DNA from: Clostridiales bacterium
GTDB taxonomy: Bacteria > Bacillota > Clostridia > Christensenellales > Aristaeellaceae
Direction: 5' to 3'
Assembly: GCA_015056085.1 (NCBI GenBank)
Contig: SVHA01000001.1
Coordinates: 372,001 to 436,000, forward strand
DNA length: 64,000 nucleotides
Both the position numbers and the translations under genes were made by a program. A model generated the notes under the pieces. It saw only the letters and a list, made by a program, of their open reading frames with translations. It was not told the origin of the DNA and ran no database searches. Shown here one piece after another: positions 8,953 through 16,404 of the stretch. Position 1 is the first letter of the stretch. Every line of letters starts with the position of its first letter.

Positions 8953-9981
8953 ATGGACATGAAGGAAAAGATCGCACAGATCCACCAGCTGGTTGACAAT
9001 GAACTGGCCCAGGTGGATTCCATGCAGGCGCTGGACGCCCTGCGGGTGAAGGTGCTGGGCAAGAAGGGCGAACTGACGGCGCTCCTGCGCGGCATGGGAC
9101 AGTTGTCCCCCGAAGAGCGGCCCCAGGCGGGTCAGCTCATCAATGAAGCCCGGGAAGCCCTCACCGCTCAGCTTGACGCCCGTCAGGCTAAAATCAAGGC
9201 CCGTGACCGTCAAAAAGCGCTCATGAGCGAGACCATCGACGTCACCCAGCCTGTGCCCGCTCCCCTGCTGGGCAGCGAGCATCCCCTCACCCTGGCCCTC
9301 AATGAAGTGGTGGACTGCTTCACCGGCATGGGATTTGAAGTGGTGGAAGGCCCCGAAGTCGAACTGGATCACTTCAACTTTGAGCTGCTGAACATTCCAC
9401 AGAATCACCCTGCCCGGGATGCCCAGGACACCTTCTATATCGACGACAACATCGTGCTGCGCACCCATACTTCCCCCATGCAGGCGCGCACCATGCTCTC
9501 CCGCAAGCCCCCCATCCGCATCATCTGCCCCGGCCGTGTGTACCGTGCCGATGAAGTGGACGCCACTCACAGCCCCGTGTTCCACCAGCTGGAAGGCTTG
9601 GTGATTGACGAGGACGTGACCATGGCTGACCTGCGAGGCACTCTCAACGCCTTTGCGGAGCGCCTTTACGGCAAGGGCATCACCACCCGCTTCCGTCCCT
9701 CTTTCTTCCCCTTCACGGAGCCTTCCGCCGAAGTGGACCTGACCTGCGTGGCCTGCCACGGCAAGGGCTGCCGTGTGTGCAAGGGCACCGGCTGGATCGA
9801 AGTGCTGGGCTGCGGCATGGTCAACCCCAAGGTGCTGGAAATGTGTGGCATTGACTCCACCCGCTACAGCGGCTTCGCTTTCGGCATCGGCCTGGAGCGC
9901 ATCGCCATGCAGCGCTACAAGGTGCCGGATATGCGCCTGCTGTACGAAGGCGACGTGCGTTTCCTGAGCCAGTTCAAGTAA
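8953..9981 (+). CDS. pheS: Phenylalanine--tRNA ligase alpha subunit
   Basis: 342 residues. An N-terminal coiled-coil tRNA-binding arm (1-90) is followed by the class II catalytic core. Motif 2 is FRPSFFPFTEPSAEVD and motif 3 is GFAFGIGLERIAM. A Cys-rich insert CVACHGKGCRVCKGTG near 260-275 is typical of many bacterial PheS. It charges tRNA-Phe with PheT as an alpha2-beta2 enzyme. The start at 8953 has AAAGG 9 nt upstream; the longer frame from 8902 begins inside the T-box terminator and is rejected. pheT follows after 31 nt. Confidence 0.96.
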   Translation: MDMKEKIAQIHQLVDNELAQVDSMQALDALRVKVLGKKGELTALLRGMGQLSPEERPQAGQLINEAREALTAQLDARQAKIKARDRQKALMSETIDVTQPVPAPLLGSEHPLTLALNEVVDCFTGMGFEVVEGPEVELDHFNFELLNIPQNHPARDAQDTFYIDDNIVLRTHTSPMQARTMLSRKPPIRIICPGRVYRADEVDATHSPVFHQLEGLVIDEDVTMADLRGTLNAFAERLYGKGITTRFRPSFFPFTEPSAEVDLTCVACHGKGCRVCKGTGWIEVLGCGMVNPKVLEMCGIDSTRYSGFAFGIGLERIAMQRYKVPDMRLLYEGDVRFLSQFK

Positions 9982-10012
9982 TTCATAAGGAAAGTAAGGA
10001 GGGACATTTCCA

Positions 10013-12406
10013 ATGAAAATCCCTATGCAATGGATTGATCAGTATGCGTCCATCCCAGTGGATGCTCAAGTCTATCAGGACAAGATGATCATGATCGGCA
10101 ACGGCGTGGAAGGCTACGAAGAAGTCGGTCATGAGGTGCAGGGCGTTGTGGTGGGCCGTGTGCTGACCTGCGAGGATCACCCCGATTCCGATCACCTGCA
10201 CGTGACCACCGTGGATGTGGGCGAAGAAGTGCCGCTGAACATCGTCTGCGGCGCTCCCAACTGCAAGGAGGGCATTCTGGTGCCCGTGGCCAAGATTGGC
10301 GCCACGCTGCCCGGCGGCATCAAGATCAAGAAGGGCAAGCTCCGTGGCGTGGCCAGCGAAGGTATGCTCTGCGGCGGCGACGAGCTGGGCGTGCCGGTGG
10401 AACTGTATCCCCATGTGGGCAAGGAAGGCCTGCTGATTTTCAACGAAGAATACCCCGTGGGCAGCGACGTCAAGCCGATTCTGGGCATTGACGATACCGT
10501 GATGGACTTTGAAGTGCTGGCCAACCGCCCCGATTGCCTGAGCGTCTGGGGCATCGCCCGGGAAACGGCTGTGGCGCTGGGCACCCAGTTCAACAAGCCC
10601 GAAATCACCGTCAAGGAAGCAGACGGCGACATCCACGACCATGTGAAGGTGGAAGTGCTGGACAGCGACCTGTGCCCCCGCTATATGGCCCGGGTGGTCA
10701 AGAATGTCCGTGTGGCCCCCTCCCCTATGTGGCTTAGGAAGTATCTGAACGGCGCCGGAATGCGCTCCATCAACAATGTGGTGGACATCACCAACTTCAT
10801 CATGCTGGAGACGGGCCACCCCATGCACGCCTTTGACCTGGATATGGTGGAAGGCAACCACATTATTGTCCGCCGTGCGGTGGAAGGCGAGCACATCACC
10901 ACCCTGGACGGCAAGCAGCACGACCTGACCCCCGGTCAGCTGGTCATCTGCGACGCTGTCAAGCCTGCCTGCGTGGCCGGCGTGATGGGCGGCGAGGAAT
11001 CCGAAATCACCGAAAAGACCCACACCATGATGTTCGAGTGCGCCGTGTTTGACAGGGCCGCCACCCGTGTCACCAGCCGTGCGCTGGGCATCCGCACCGA
11101 GTCCTCCGGCCGGTTTGAAAAGGGCGTGTCCGTCAAGACGGTGGAAGAAGCCATGAATCGTGCCTGCCAGATGATCAACGAACTGGACGCCGGCGATGTG
11201 GTGCCCGGTGTGATCGATCTGTATCCCAATCCCGCCGAGGAAAAGGTCATCACTGCTTCCTGCCAGCGCATTGCCCGCCGCACCGGCGTGGACATTCCCG
11301 CTGACGACATCGTGCGCATCCTCAAGGACCTGCACTTTGGCGTGGAGCGTGACGGCGACACCCTCACCGTCACCGTGCCCGATTATCGTCAGGACGTGGA
11401 AGGCGAAGCGGATCTGTCCGAAGAGGCCCTGCGCGTCTACGGCTACAGCCACATCCCCGGCACGCTGCTGCGGGGCGACACCACCCCCGGCGGCCGCTCT
11501 GACCGGATGCGCCTGAAGGATGAAATCAGCCGTGTGCTCACCGGCATGGGCTTCTATGAGATCATGAAGTTCTCCTTTGTCAGCCCCAAGCAGATTGAAA
11601 AGCTGGGCCTGCCTGAAGGCGACGCCCGCCTGAACACCCTGGCCATCCGCAATCCTCTGGGCGAGGACACCTCCGTGATGCGCACCACGCTGGCGCCTGA
11701 TATGCTCTCCACGCTGGCGCTGAACATGAATCACGGCAACGAGGACGCCCGCCTGTACGAAGTGGCGGCGACCTTTGATCCCCTCAACCGCACGGAAGAA
11801 AACCTGCCCACCGAGACCCAGTGGCTGAGCCTGGGCATGTATGGCAAGAATGCTGATTTCTTCGCTCTGCGTGGCGTGGTGGAACGGCTGCTTGAGCATC
11901 TGGGCATCACCTGCCAGATCACCGCCGGCGCCGAGCCCTATCATCACCCCGGCCGCTGCGCTACTCTCACCTGCGGCGAAACGGTAGTGTGCACCATTGG
12001 TGAAGTGCATCCCGATGTGCGGGAGAAGTTTGATATGCCCAGCCGGGCGATCATTGCGGAGGTCAATCTGGCCGCAGTGGCACTTCTGCGCAAGCCCATG
12101 GGCGCTGTGAAGCCCATGCCCCGCTACCCTGCTGTGACCCGTGACCTGTCTCTGGTGATGGACGAGAGCACGCAGGTGGGCCCGCTGATGGCGGACATGG
12201 CTAAGGCTGGCGGTGCGATGCTGGAAGATGCGAAGATGTTTGACGTGTATCGCTCCGCCCAGCTGGGTGAAAACAAGAAGTCCGTGGCGTTCTCCTTTGT
12301 CTTCCGTGGTGCTGACCGCACCCTGACGGATGCGGAGATCTCCAAGGCGATGGAAAAGATCCTGAAGGCTGCTGCTGAAAAGCACAACGCCGTGATTCGT
12401 GGGTAA
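10013..12406 (+). CDS. pheT: Phenylalanine--tRNA ligase beta subunit
   Basis: 797 residues, normal length. Domains in order: tRNA-binding OB fold (about 40-150), B3/B4 editing domain (about 210-390), B5 (about 400-475), catalytic-like core (about 480-690), and a C-terminal ferredoxin-like anticodon-binding domain (about 705-797, MPRYPAVTRDLSLVMD onward). AAGGAGG lies 9 nt before the ATG. Cotranscribed with pheS under T-box control. The stop codon at 12404-12406 is followed with no gap by the longest palindrome array in the window. Confidence 0.96.
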   Translation: MKIPMQWIDQYASIPVDAQVYQDKMIMIGNGVEGYEEVGHEVQGVVVGRVLTCEDHPDSDHLHVTTVDVGEEVPLNIVCGAPNCKEGILVPVAKIGATLPGGIKIKKGKLRGVASEGMLCGGDELGVPVELYPHVGKEGLLIFNEEYPVGSDVKPILGIDDTVMDFEVLANRPDCLSVWGIARETAVALGTQFNKPEITVKEADGDIHDHVKVEVLDSDLCPRYMARVVKNVRVAPSPMWLRKYLNGAGMRSINNVVDITNFIMLETGHPMHAFDLDMVEGNHIIVRRAVEGEHITTLDGKQHDLTPGQLVICDAVKPACVAGVMGGEESEITEKTHTMMFECAVFDRAATRVTSRALGIRTESSGRFEKGVSVKTVEEAMNRACQMINELDAGDVVPGVIDLYPNPAEEKVITASCQRIARRTGVDIPADDIVRILKDLHFGVERDGDTLTVTVPDYRQDVEGEADLSEEALRVYGYSHIPGTLLRGDTTPGGRSDRMRLKDEISRVLTGMGFYEIMKFSFVSPKQIEKLGLPEGDARLNTLAIRNPLGEDTSVMRTTLAPDMLSTLALNMNHGNEDARLYEVAATFDPLNRTEENLPTETQWLSLGMYGKNADFFALRGVVERLLEHLGITCQITAGAEPYHHPGRCATLTCGETVVCTIGEVHPDVREKFDMPSRAIIAEVNLAAVALLRKPMGAVKPMPRYPAVTRDLSLVMDESTQVGPLMADMAKAGGAMLEDAKMFDVYRSAQLGENKKSVAFSFVFRGADRTLTDAEISKAMEKILKAAAEKHNAVIRG

Positions 12407-12609
12407 GCAGGGGCTCCGCCCCTGCACCCTACCAAAGGTCTTTGCCCCGCACCCCACCAGGGGGCTATGCCCCCTGGACCCCCTGTTGGGGGCACTGCCC
12501 CCAACACCCCCGCAAGGGTCTTCGACCCTTGACCCTTCAGCGGGGCGTTGCCCCGCACCCCAGTTGGGGCGCTGCCCCCAACACCCCCGCAAGGGGCATC
12601 GCCCCTTGA
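12407..12609 (+). repeat. 3' UTR tandem palindrome array of pheT
   Basis: Seven clear hairpins plus one degenerate unit (near 12441). Loop centres are at 12416, 12467, 12495, 12522, 12548, 12572 and 12599. Each has a 7-10 bp stem and a 3-nt loop: TCC, TAT, ACT, TTC, GTT, GCT, ATC. The stem nearest the loop is mostly GGGGC/GCCCC, while outer pairs change together (GCA..TGC, TGTT..AACA, GC..GC, TT..AA, CAA..TTG). Units are joined by ACCC-rich linkers. The first unit starts at the base after the stop codon. Confidence 0.9.
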
Positions 12610-12617
12610 CCCATCAC

Positions 12618-12655
12618 CCGGAAATCCTGATGGATTTCCGGGGATTTCTTTTTTT
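12618..12655 (+). terminator. Terminator at the end of the pheT array
   Basis: Arms CCGGAAATCC and GGATTTCCGG around TGAT, then GGATTTC and seven T. It is preceded by the TTGACCCATCACC linker also seen in the other arrays. Confidence 0.9.
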
Positions 12656-12789
12656 AGAGTTGTCTTATATTCGGTCTTGTCTTTGCCGGGGCTACCAGGG
12701 GGCTTTCCGGTCGCCCCCTGGACCCCTTCGGAGTCCCCTCCGTTGTTACTTGTCCGAACAATAAACAAAGGAAAATCCCCTTAACAAAA
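12656..12789. repeat. Repeat region B, left module
   Basis: Contains the inverted-orientation palindrome CCAGGGGGC/GCCCCCTGG (12698-12724) followed by ACCCCTTCGG, as in both copies of the 0.5-kb element. No gene is supported. Confidence 0.7.
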
Positions 12790-12993
12790 AATCCCCCAAG
12801 CCCATCAGGGCTTGGAGTGATGAGTCAAGGGCCAAATAAGACTACTTGCATCCGAAGGTTTCCAAAGGAAACGAACTGCCCAGTGGGCAGTCGCCGAAGG
12901 CGAGTTTCCGGAGCGAAGCGTAGGCGGACCGATCGGAAAGCCCTTTGGTCGCCCGTGAGGGCGAAACCCTGCCTTGCACAAAAGCACAGTTCG
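12790..12993. repeat. Duplicated unit, copy 1 (with 61-bp cassette)
   Basis: Runs from the terminator-like CCCCAAGCCC hairpin through GGGTCAAGGGCCAAATAAG..., the CCAAAGG palindrome and the TCGCCC-GTGA-GGGCGA hairpin. It is repeated directly at 13018-13158. This copy is longer because the 61-bp cassette interrupts its central palindrome. Confidence 0.85.
12869..12929 (+). repeat. 61-bp three-hairpin cassette, copy 2
   Basis: By eye identical to the copy at 23345-23405. It lies between TCCAAAGG and CGATCGG, where the neighbouring unit at 13084-13101 has a single G instead. Confidence 0.9.
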
Positions 12994-13017
12994 AAAGAAA
13001 AAACCCACACATAAACA

Positions 13018-13158
13018 ATCCCCCAAGCCCTTGGGCTTGGGGTGATGGGTCAAGGGCCAAATAAGACTACTTGCATCCGAAGGTTTCCAAAGGGCGATCG
13101 GAAAGCCCTTTGGTCGCCCGTGAGGGCGAAACCCCACCTTGTATAACAGCAAAATTCA
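13018..13158. repeat. Duplicated unit, copy 2 (uninterrupted)
   Basis: Matches 12790-12993 almost base for base apart from the cassette. It gives the empty-site sequence TCCAAAGGGCGATCGG. On the minus strand the unit ends in a CCCCAAGCCC hairpin and a T-containing tract, so it may also terminate transcription. Confidence 0.85.
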
Positions 13159-13179
13159 ACGAGAAAATTCAACTCAAAT

Positions 13180-13207
13180 AAAATCCCCCAAGCCCTTGGG
13201 CTTGGGG
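13180..13207 (-). terminator. Terminator at the end of the gfo array
   Basis: Perfect palindrome with arms CCCCAAGCCC/GGGCTTGGGG (13186-13207), then GATTTTATTT on the minus strand. Confidence 0.8.
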
Positions 13208-13216
13208 TAATGGGTC

Positions 13217-13341
13217 AAGGGCCAATGGCCCTTGCGGGGGTATCGGGGGCAGCGCCCCCGATTGGGATTCCAAAGGGCAAAGCCCTTTGGTGGGGTGCGG
13301 GGCAAAGCCCCGCGAAAGGGGTGCAGGGGCAGCGCCCCTGG
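13217..13341 (-). repeat. 3' UTR tandem palindrome array of the distal gfo gene
   Basis: Five hairpins with 3-nt loops centred at 13332, 13305, 13280, 13252 and 13225. Plus-strand stems are CAGGGGC/GCCCCTG, GCGGGGC/GCCCCGC, CAAAGGGC/GCCCTTTG, CGGGGGC/GCCCCCG and AAGGGCC/GGCCCTT. The array begins 3-4 nt after the stop codon and faces the pheT array across the convergent intergenic region. Confidence 0.88.
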
Positions 13342-13344
13342 TGG

Positions 13345-14442
13345 TTAATACACCTTGCCCAGTTCCAGGGTCTTCCGGGACTGATAGCCCTTGCGGAGTT
13401 CCACCTCATGCCCGCAGTCAGACGCCTCGTGGAAGGCGCACATCAGGTCAAGCACATGGAAGGTCTGCTCATAGCTGCAGCGAGGCATACGTCCCTCCTG
13501 CAGGGCTTCGCACATTTCCACCACGCCCAGGCCGCGGCTGTTGTCCCAATAAGTACCCATGATGGGAACTTCTTCATACTTGCTGATGCCGGGACGGAGA
13601 ATCTTGACGGGACCGCCGAATTCGTTGGGATCAGGAATGAGCAGCGAGCCACGGGAGCCGAACACCTCGACGGTCGCCCAGCGATCATCATAGCAGTCAA
13701 AGGAGGTCGTCAGCGTGGCAATGGCGCCGTTTTCAAAGCGCATGACGCCGGCGATATGGGTGGGCACTTCCACGTCGATCATGGTGCCATTGAGAGGCTC
13801 GGAAGTGATCTTGCGCTGGGGGAAAGTGATGTTGGTGCAGGCAGTGACAGACTTCACGGGGCCGATCAGGTTGATCAGCGCCGTGAGGTAGTACGGACCC
13901 ATGTCGAACATGGGACCGCCGCCCACCTTGTAATAGAAACCGGGGTCGGGATGCCAACTCTCATGACCATGATTACGCATGGAGGCATTGGCAGCGACGA
14001 CCTCGCCGATCCAGCCGTCCTCTATGAGCTTTATGCAGGTCTGGATACCAGCGCCCAGGAAGGTATCCGGCGCACCGCCCAGCATCAGGCCCTTTTCCTT
14101 GGCCAGCGCCACCTGCTTCTCGCCGTCTTCGCGGTTGATCGCCAGAGGCTTTTCGCAATAAGCGTGCTTGCCGGCATTGAGCGCCATGGTGTTCACCAGG
14201 CAATGCTGATCCGGCGTGGTCAGGTTCACGATCAGTTCGATCTCCTCATCCGCCATGACCTCTTCGTCAGTGAAATACGCCTTGGGAATCTTATAGGTTT
14301 CCTGGGCCTTGAGGGCACGCTCGGGGATCAGGTCGCAAACCGCCACCACTTCCACGGCACGGCGGAACTTTTGGGTGAAGTTCGTCAGATAGATGCCGCT
14401 GATATTACCGCAGCCGACAATACCGATTTTCATGCGTTTCAT
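13345..14442 (-). CDS. Gfo/Idh/MocA family oxidoreductase (distal)
   Basis: 365 residues. The N-terminal NAD(P)-binding Rossmann motif is GIVGCGNISG and the family EKP motif appears as YCEKPLAIN. Members oxidise or reduce sugars, inositols or sugar derivatives. Where most members have a catalytic DxGxH stretch this one reads MFDMGPYYLTAL, so the usual histidine is replaced by tyrosine. The start at 14442 has GGAGG 8 nt upstream. It is the last gene of the five-gene operon, 14 nt after the thuA-like stop, and is followed by a palindrome array. The substrate is unknown. Confidence 0.88.
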   Translation of the reverse strand: MKRMKIGIVGCGNISGIYLTNFTQKFRRAVEVVAVCDLIPERALKAQETYKIPKAYFTDEEVMADEEIELIVNLTTPDQHCLVNTMALNAGKHAYCEKPLAINREDGEKQVALAKEKGLMLGGAPDTFLGAGIQTCIKLIEDGWIGEVVAANASMRNHGHESWHPDPGFYYKVGGGPMFDMGPYYLTALINLIGPVKSVTACTNITFPQRKITSEPLNGTMIDVEVPTHIAGVMRFENGAIATLTTSFDCYDDRWATVEVFGSRGSLLIPDPNEFGGPVKILRPGISKYEEVPIMGTYWDNSRGLGVVEMCEALQEGRMPRCSYEQTFHVLDLMCAFHEASDCGHEVELRKGYQSRKTLELGKVY

Positions 14443-14456
14443 GCTTGCATCCTCCA

Positions 14457-15179
14457 TCAATACATTTTTGCATTGTTGACATACTGTTCGGGATCAAGGT
14501 TGTTTTCCCGGAAGATGGTCTTGCTTTCAGCCGCCCAGAGCATACCGCGGCGCATCAGTTCCTCTGCCTCGGGAATGTCGAACACATCGTCGTGATGGCC
14601 CAGGGAATTGTAGAACACGCGGCCGTGACCCCAGCGCTTTGTCCACACCACCGGCACATCCACAGGGCCGTTGGAGGCGTGGAAGTAGTTCACCAGCGGG
14701 AAACGGGTGGTGGCCAGCACTTCGATGGCAGGGTCCACATGGACGTAATACTGCTCGGAGCAGACTTCAAAGTCCTTGATGCCCTCCACCAGGGGGGAAG
14801 ACGAAGTGCAGATGTTGACGGTGTACTTCACGCCGTCGCCGCCGGGATGGGACACCCACTGTCCGCCGGTCATGAACTGCCATTCCGTTTCCGTGCGGAA
14901 GGCGTCGCACATACCGCCGTGGCAGCCAGCCAGGCCCACGCCGTAGCGGCCCACCGCATTGGCAGCGCAGAAGTTCTGCTCCCAGTTCAGGGCGCCGCCG
15001 GTCCACGCTGGCACCAGCAGGTCGATTTCCTTGAGTTCATCGAAGTTCTCCAGCGCAGAGAGGGAATCAAAAATGGTCACCTCAAAGCCTTCGTTGCGGA
15101 GAATGCGGGCAAAGCGTTCCGATACCTTGTCGGGCTCATGGCCATCCCAGCCGCCCTTGACAATCCATGCCTTCTTCAT
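14457..15179 (-). CDS. ThuA-like domain protein
   Basis: 240 residues with a class I glutamine amidotransferase-like fold. Visible features are WIVKGGWDGHEPDKV at the N-terminus, the nucleophile-elbow-like GLAGCHGGMCDAF, and a C-terminal VVWTKRWGHGRVFYNSLGHH segment typical of ThuA proteins. ThuA was named from trehalose utilisation, and related proteins sit beside Gfo/Idh/MocA enzymes in sugar-oxidation loci. The start at 15179 has GGGAGG 8 nt upstream; the longer frame overlaps the upstream gene without a ribosome site. It lies between two Gfo/Idh/MocA genes, which suggests action on the same oxidised sugar. Confidence 0.85.
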   Translation of the reverse strand: MKKAWIVKGGWDGHEPDKVSERFARILRNEGFEVTIFDSLSALENFDELKEIDLLVPAWTGGALNWEQNFCAANAVGRYGVGLAGCHGGMCDAFRTETEWQFMTGGQWVSHPGGDGVKYTVNICTSSSPLVEGIKDFEVCSEQYYVHVDPAIEVLATTRFPLVNYFHASNGPVDVPVVWTKRWGHGRVFYNSLGHHDDVFDIPEAEELMRRGMLWAAESKTIFRENNLDPEQYVNNAKMY

Positions 15180-15198
15180 TGCTGAATCCTCCCGTATA

Positions 15199-16260
15199 TC
15201 AGATTTCGCAGGCAATGCTGCGGTTTTCCTTATCAGCCACAAACATCAGGTCGATGACCTTCATCACACGCAGGGCCTGTTCAGGCTTGATGAACAGTTC
15301 TTCCCTGCCGTCCATGACGGCAACGATGTTTTCGTAGCACTGGCTCCATTCACCAGTGCTTTTCGGCAGCGGCACTTCTTCCATGGTGTATTCCGGACGG
15401 GGCGCCATGGTGCGGGTGGGGCCGGCAGCCGTGTAGACGATGTCATCAGACCAGGTCATCTCCGCATTTTCCTTCAGGCGGCGCAGGGTGCCGTTGCCGG
15501 ACCACTCGTTGATCTCCAGGGTGCCGCCCGTACCCTGAATGTGCCAGCGGGGGCTGTTGATCAGGCAGTTGGTGGTGATTTCAATCTCATAGGATGCGCC
15601 CTTTTCAAAGCGGAGGAACAGCTTGTTGTTGTCGTCCACCTCATTGGCAAAGACCTTGCACAGATGGGCGCCCACGCTGACGACCTTTTCATCGCCAAAC
15701 ATCTGCAGCGCCTGATCCAGCAGGTGCACGCCCCAGTCGTAGAGCATACCGCCGCCGTTGACGGCATAGCCGCGCCAGCCGTGAAGGGACTGGCGGGAGC
15801 CCTGCACCTTGCTTTCCACCATGTACACATCGCCCAGCAGACCCTGTTCCTTGCTCAGTTTGGCCACGAGGAAATCCCGGTCCCAGCGGCGATTCTGATG
15901 AATAGTGAAGATCTTGCCCGTTTCCTTCTGCACGGCCATGATCTCTTCCAGCTCGGCGGCATTCATGGTCACCGGCTTTTCGCACAGGACGTGCTTGCCG
16001 GCCCTAAGGGCGGCAATGGACAGTTCCTTGTGGAAGTTGTTGGGGGTGGCGACGGTCACCAGATCGATGGTCTCATCGCTGAGCAGTTCTTCCAGCGTCT
16101 CATACGCCTTCAGGCCCCGTTCCTTCGCCGTTTCGAGGGCTTCGGGGCGGATATCGTAAGCACCAACCACTTCGATATCCTTGATCTTTTGCCGCACGTT
16201 TTCTGTGTGCCAGCCGGCCATGCCGCCAAAGCCGATGAGGGCCATGCGATACTTAGCCAT
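15199..16260 (-). CDS. Gfo/Idh/MocA family oxidoreductase (proximal)
   Basis: 353 residues with a complete set of family motifs: LIGFGGMAG (NAD(P) loop), CEKPVTMNAAE (EKP), and GGGMLYDWGVHLLDQALQ with the catalytic DxGxH. The C-terminal half is the usual open beta-sheet substrate domain. AAAGGAG lies 10 nt before the ATG at 16260. It differs from its distal paralogue by keeping the catalytic histidine, so the two probably do different steps or one has lost classical dehydrogenase chemistry. A 144-bp gap with a GGATGCC-GCCC-GGCATCC hairpin (16304-16321) separates it from the upstream gene. Confidence 0.92.
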   Translation of the reverse strand: MAKYRMALIGFGGMAGWHTENVRQKIKDIEVVGAYDIRPEALETAKERGLKAYETLEELLSDETIDLVTVATPNNFHKELSIAALRAGKHVLCEKPVTMNAAELEEIMAVQKETGKIFTIHQNRRWDRDFLVAKLSKEQGLLGDVYMVESKVQGSRQSLHGWRGYAVNGGGMLYDWGVHLLDQALQMFGDEKVVSVGAHLCKVFANEVDDNNKLFLRFEKGASYEIEITTNCLINSPRWHIQGTGGTLEINEWSGNGTLRRLKENAEMTWSDDIVYTAAGPTRTMAPRPEYTMEEVPLPKSTGEWSQCYENIVAVMDGREELFIKPEQALRVMKVIDLMFVADKENRSIACEI

Positions 16261-16404
16261 TGAGGGTCACTCCTTTGTTTCATGTGTTTTCAGAGTATAG
16301 TAAGGATGCCGCCCGGCATCCGGGGATACTGAATGAGGAATGAAACGGAATACAGGAGTATAGGTGTAACGTGACTGTCCAGGCGGGGACTCCCCTGCTC
16401 TTCA

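Noticed and set aside
9983-12592. Very long antisense open frame (869 codons) over pheT
   Set aside because: It mirrors pheT codon structure in a GC-rich genome, has no ribosome site, is rich in His, Gly and Ala without domain features, and pheT itself is certain.
12407-12609. CRISPR array
   Set aside because: Spacing near 27 nt is superficially similar, but the units are self-complementary hairpins whose sequence varies from unit to unit, there are no unique spacers, and no cas gene is present.
12124-12768. Frame through the pheT array encoding a peptide with a 9-residue period
   Set aside because: The period simply reflects the ~27-nt spacing of the hairpin array, outer stem pairs vary by base pairing and not by codon, and the frame is antisense with no start signal.
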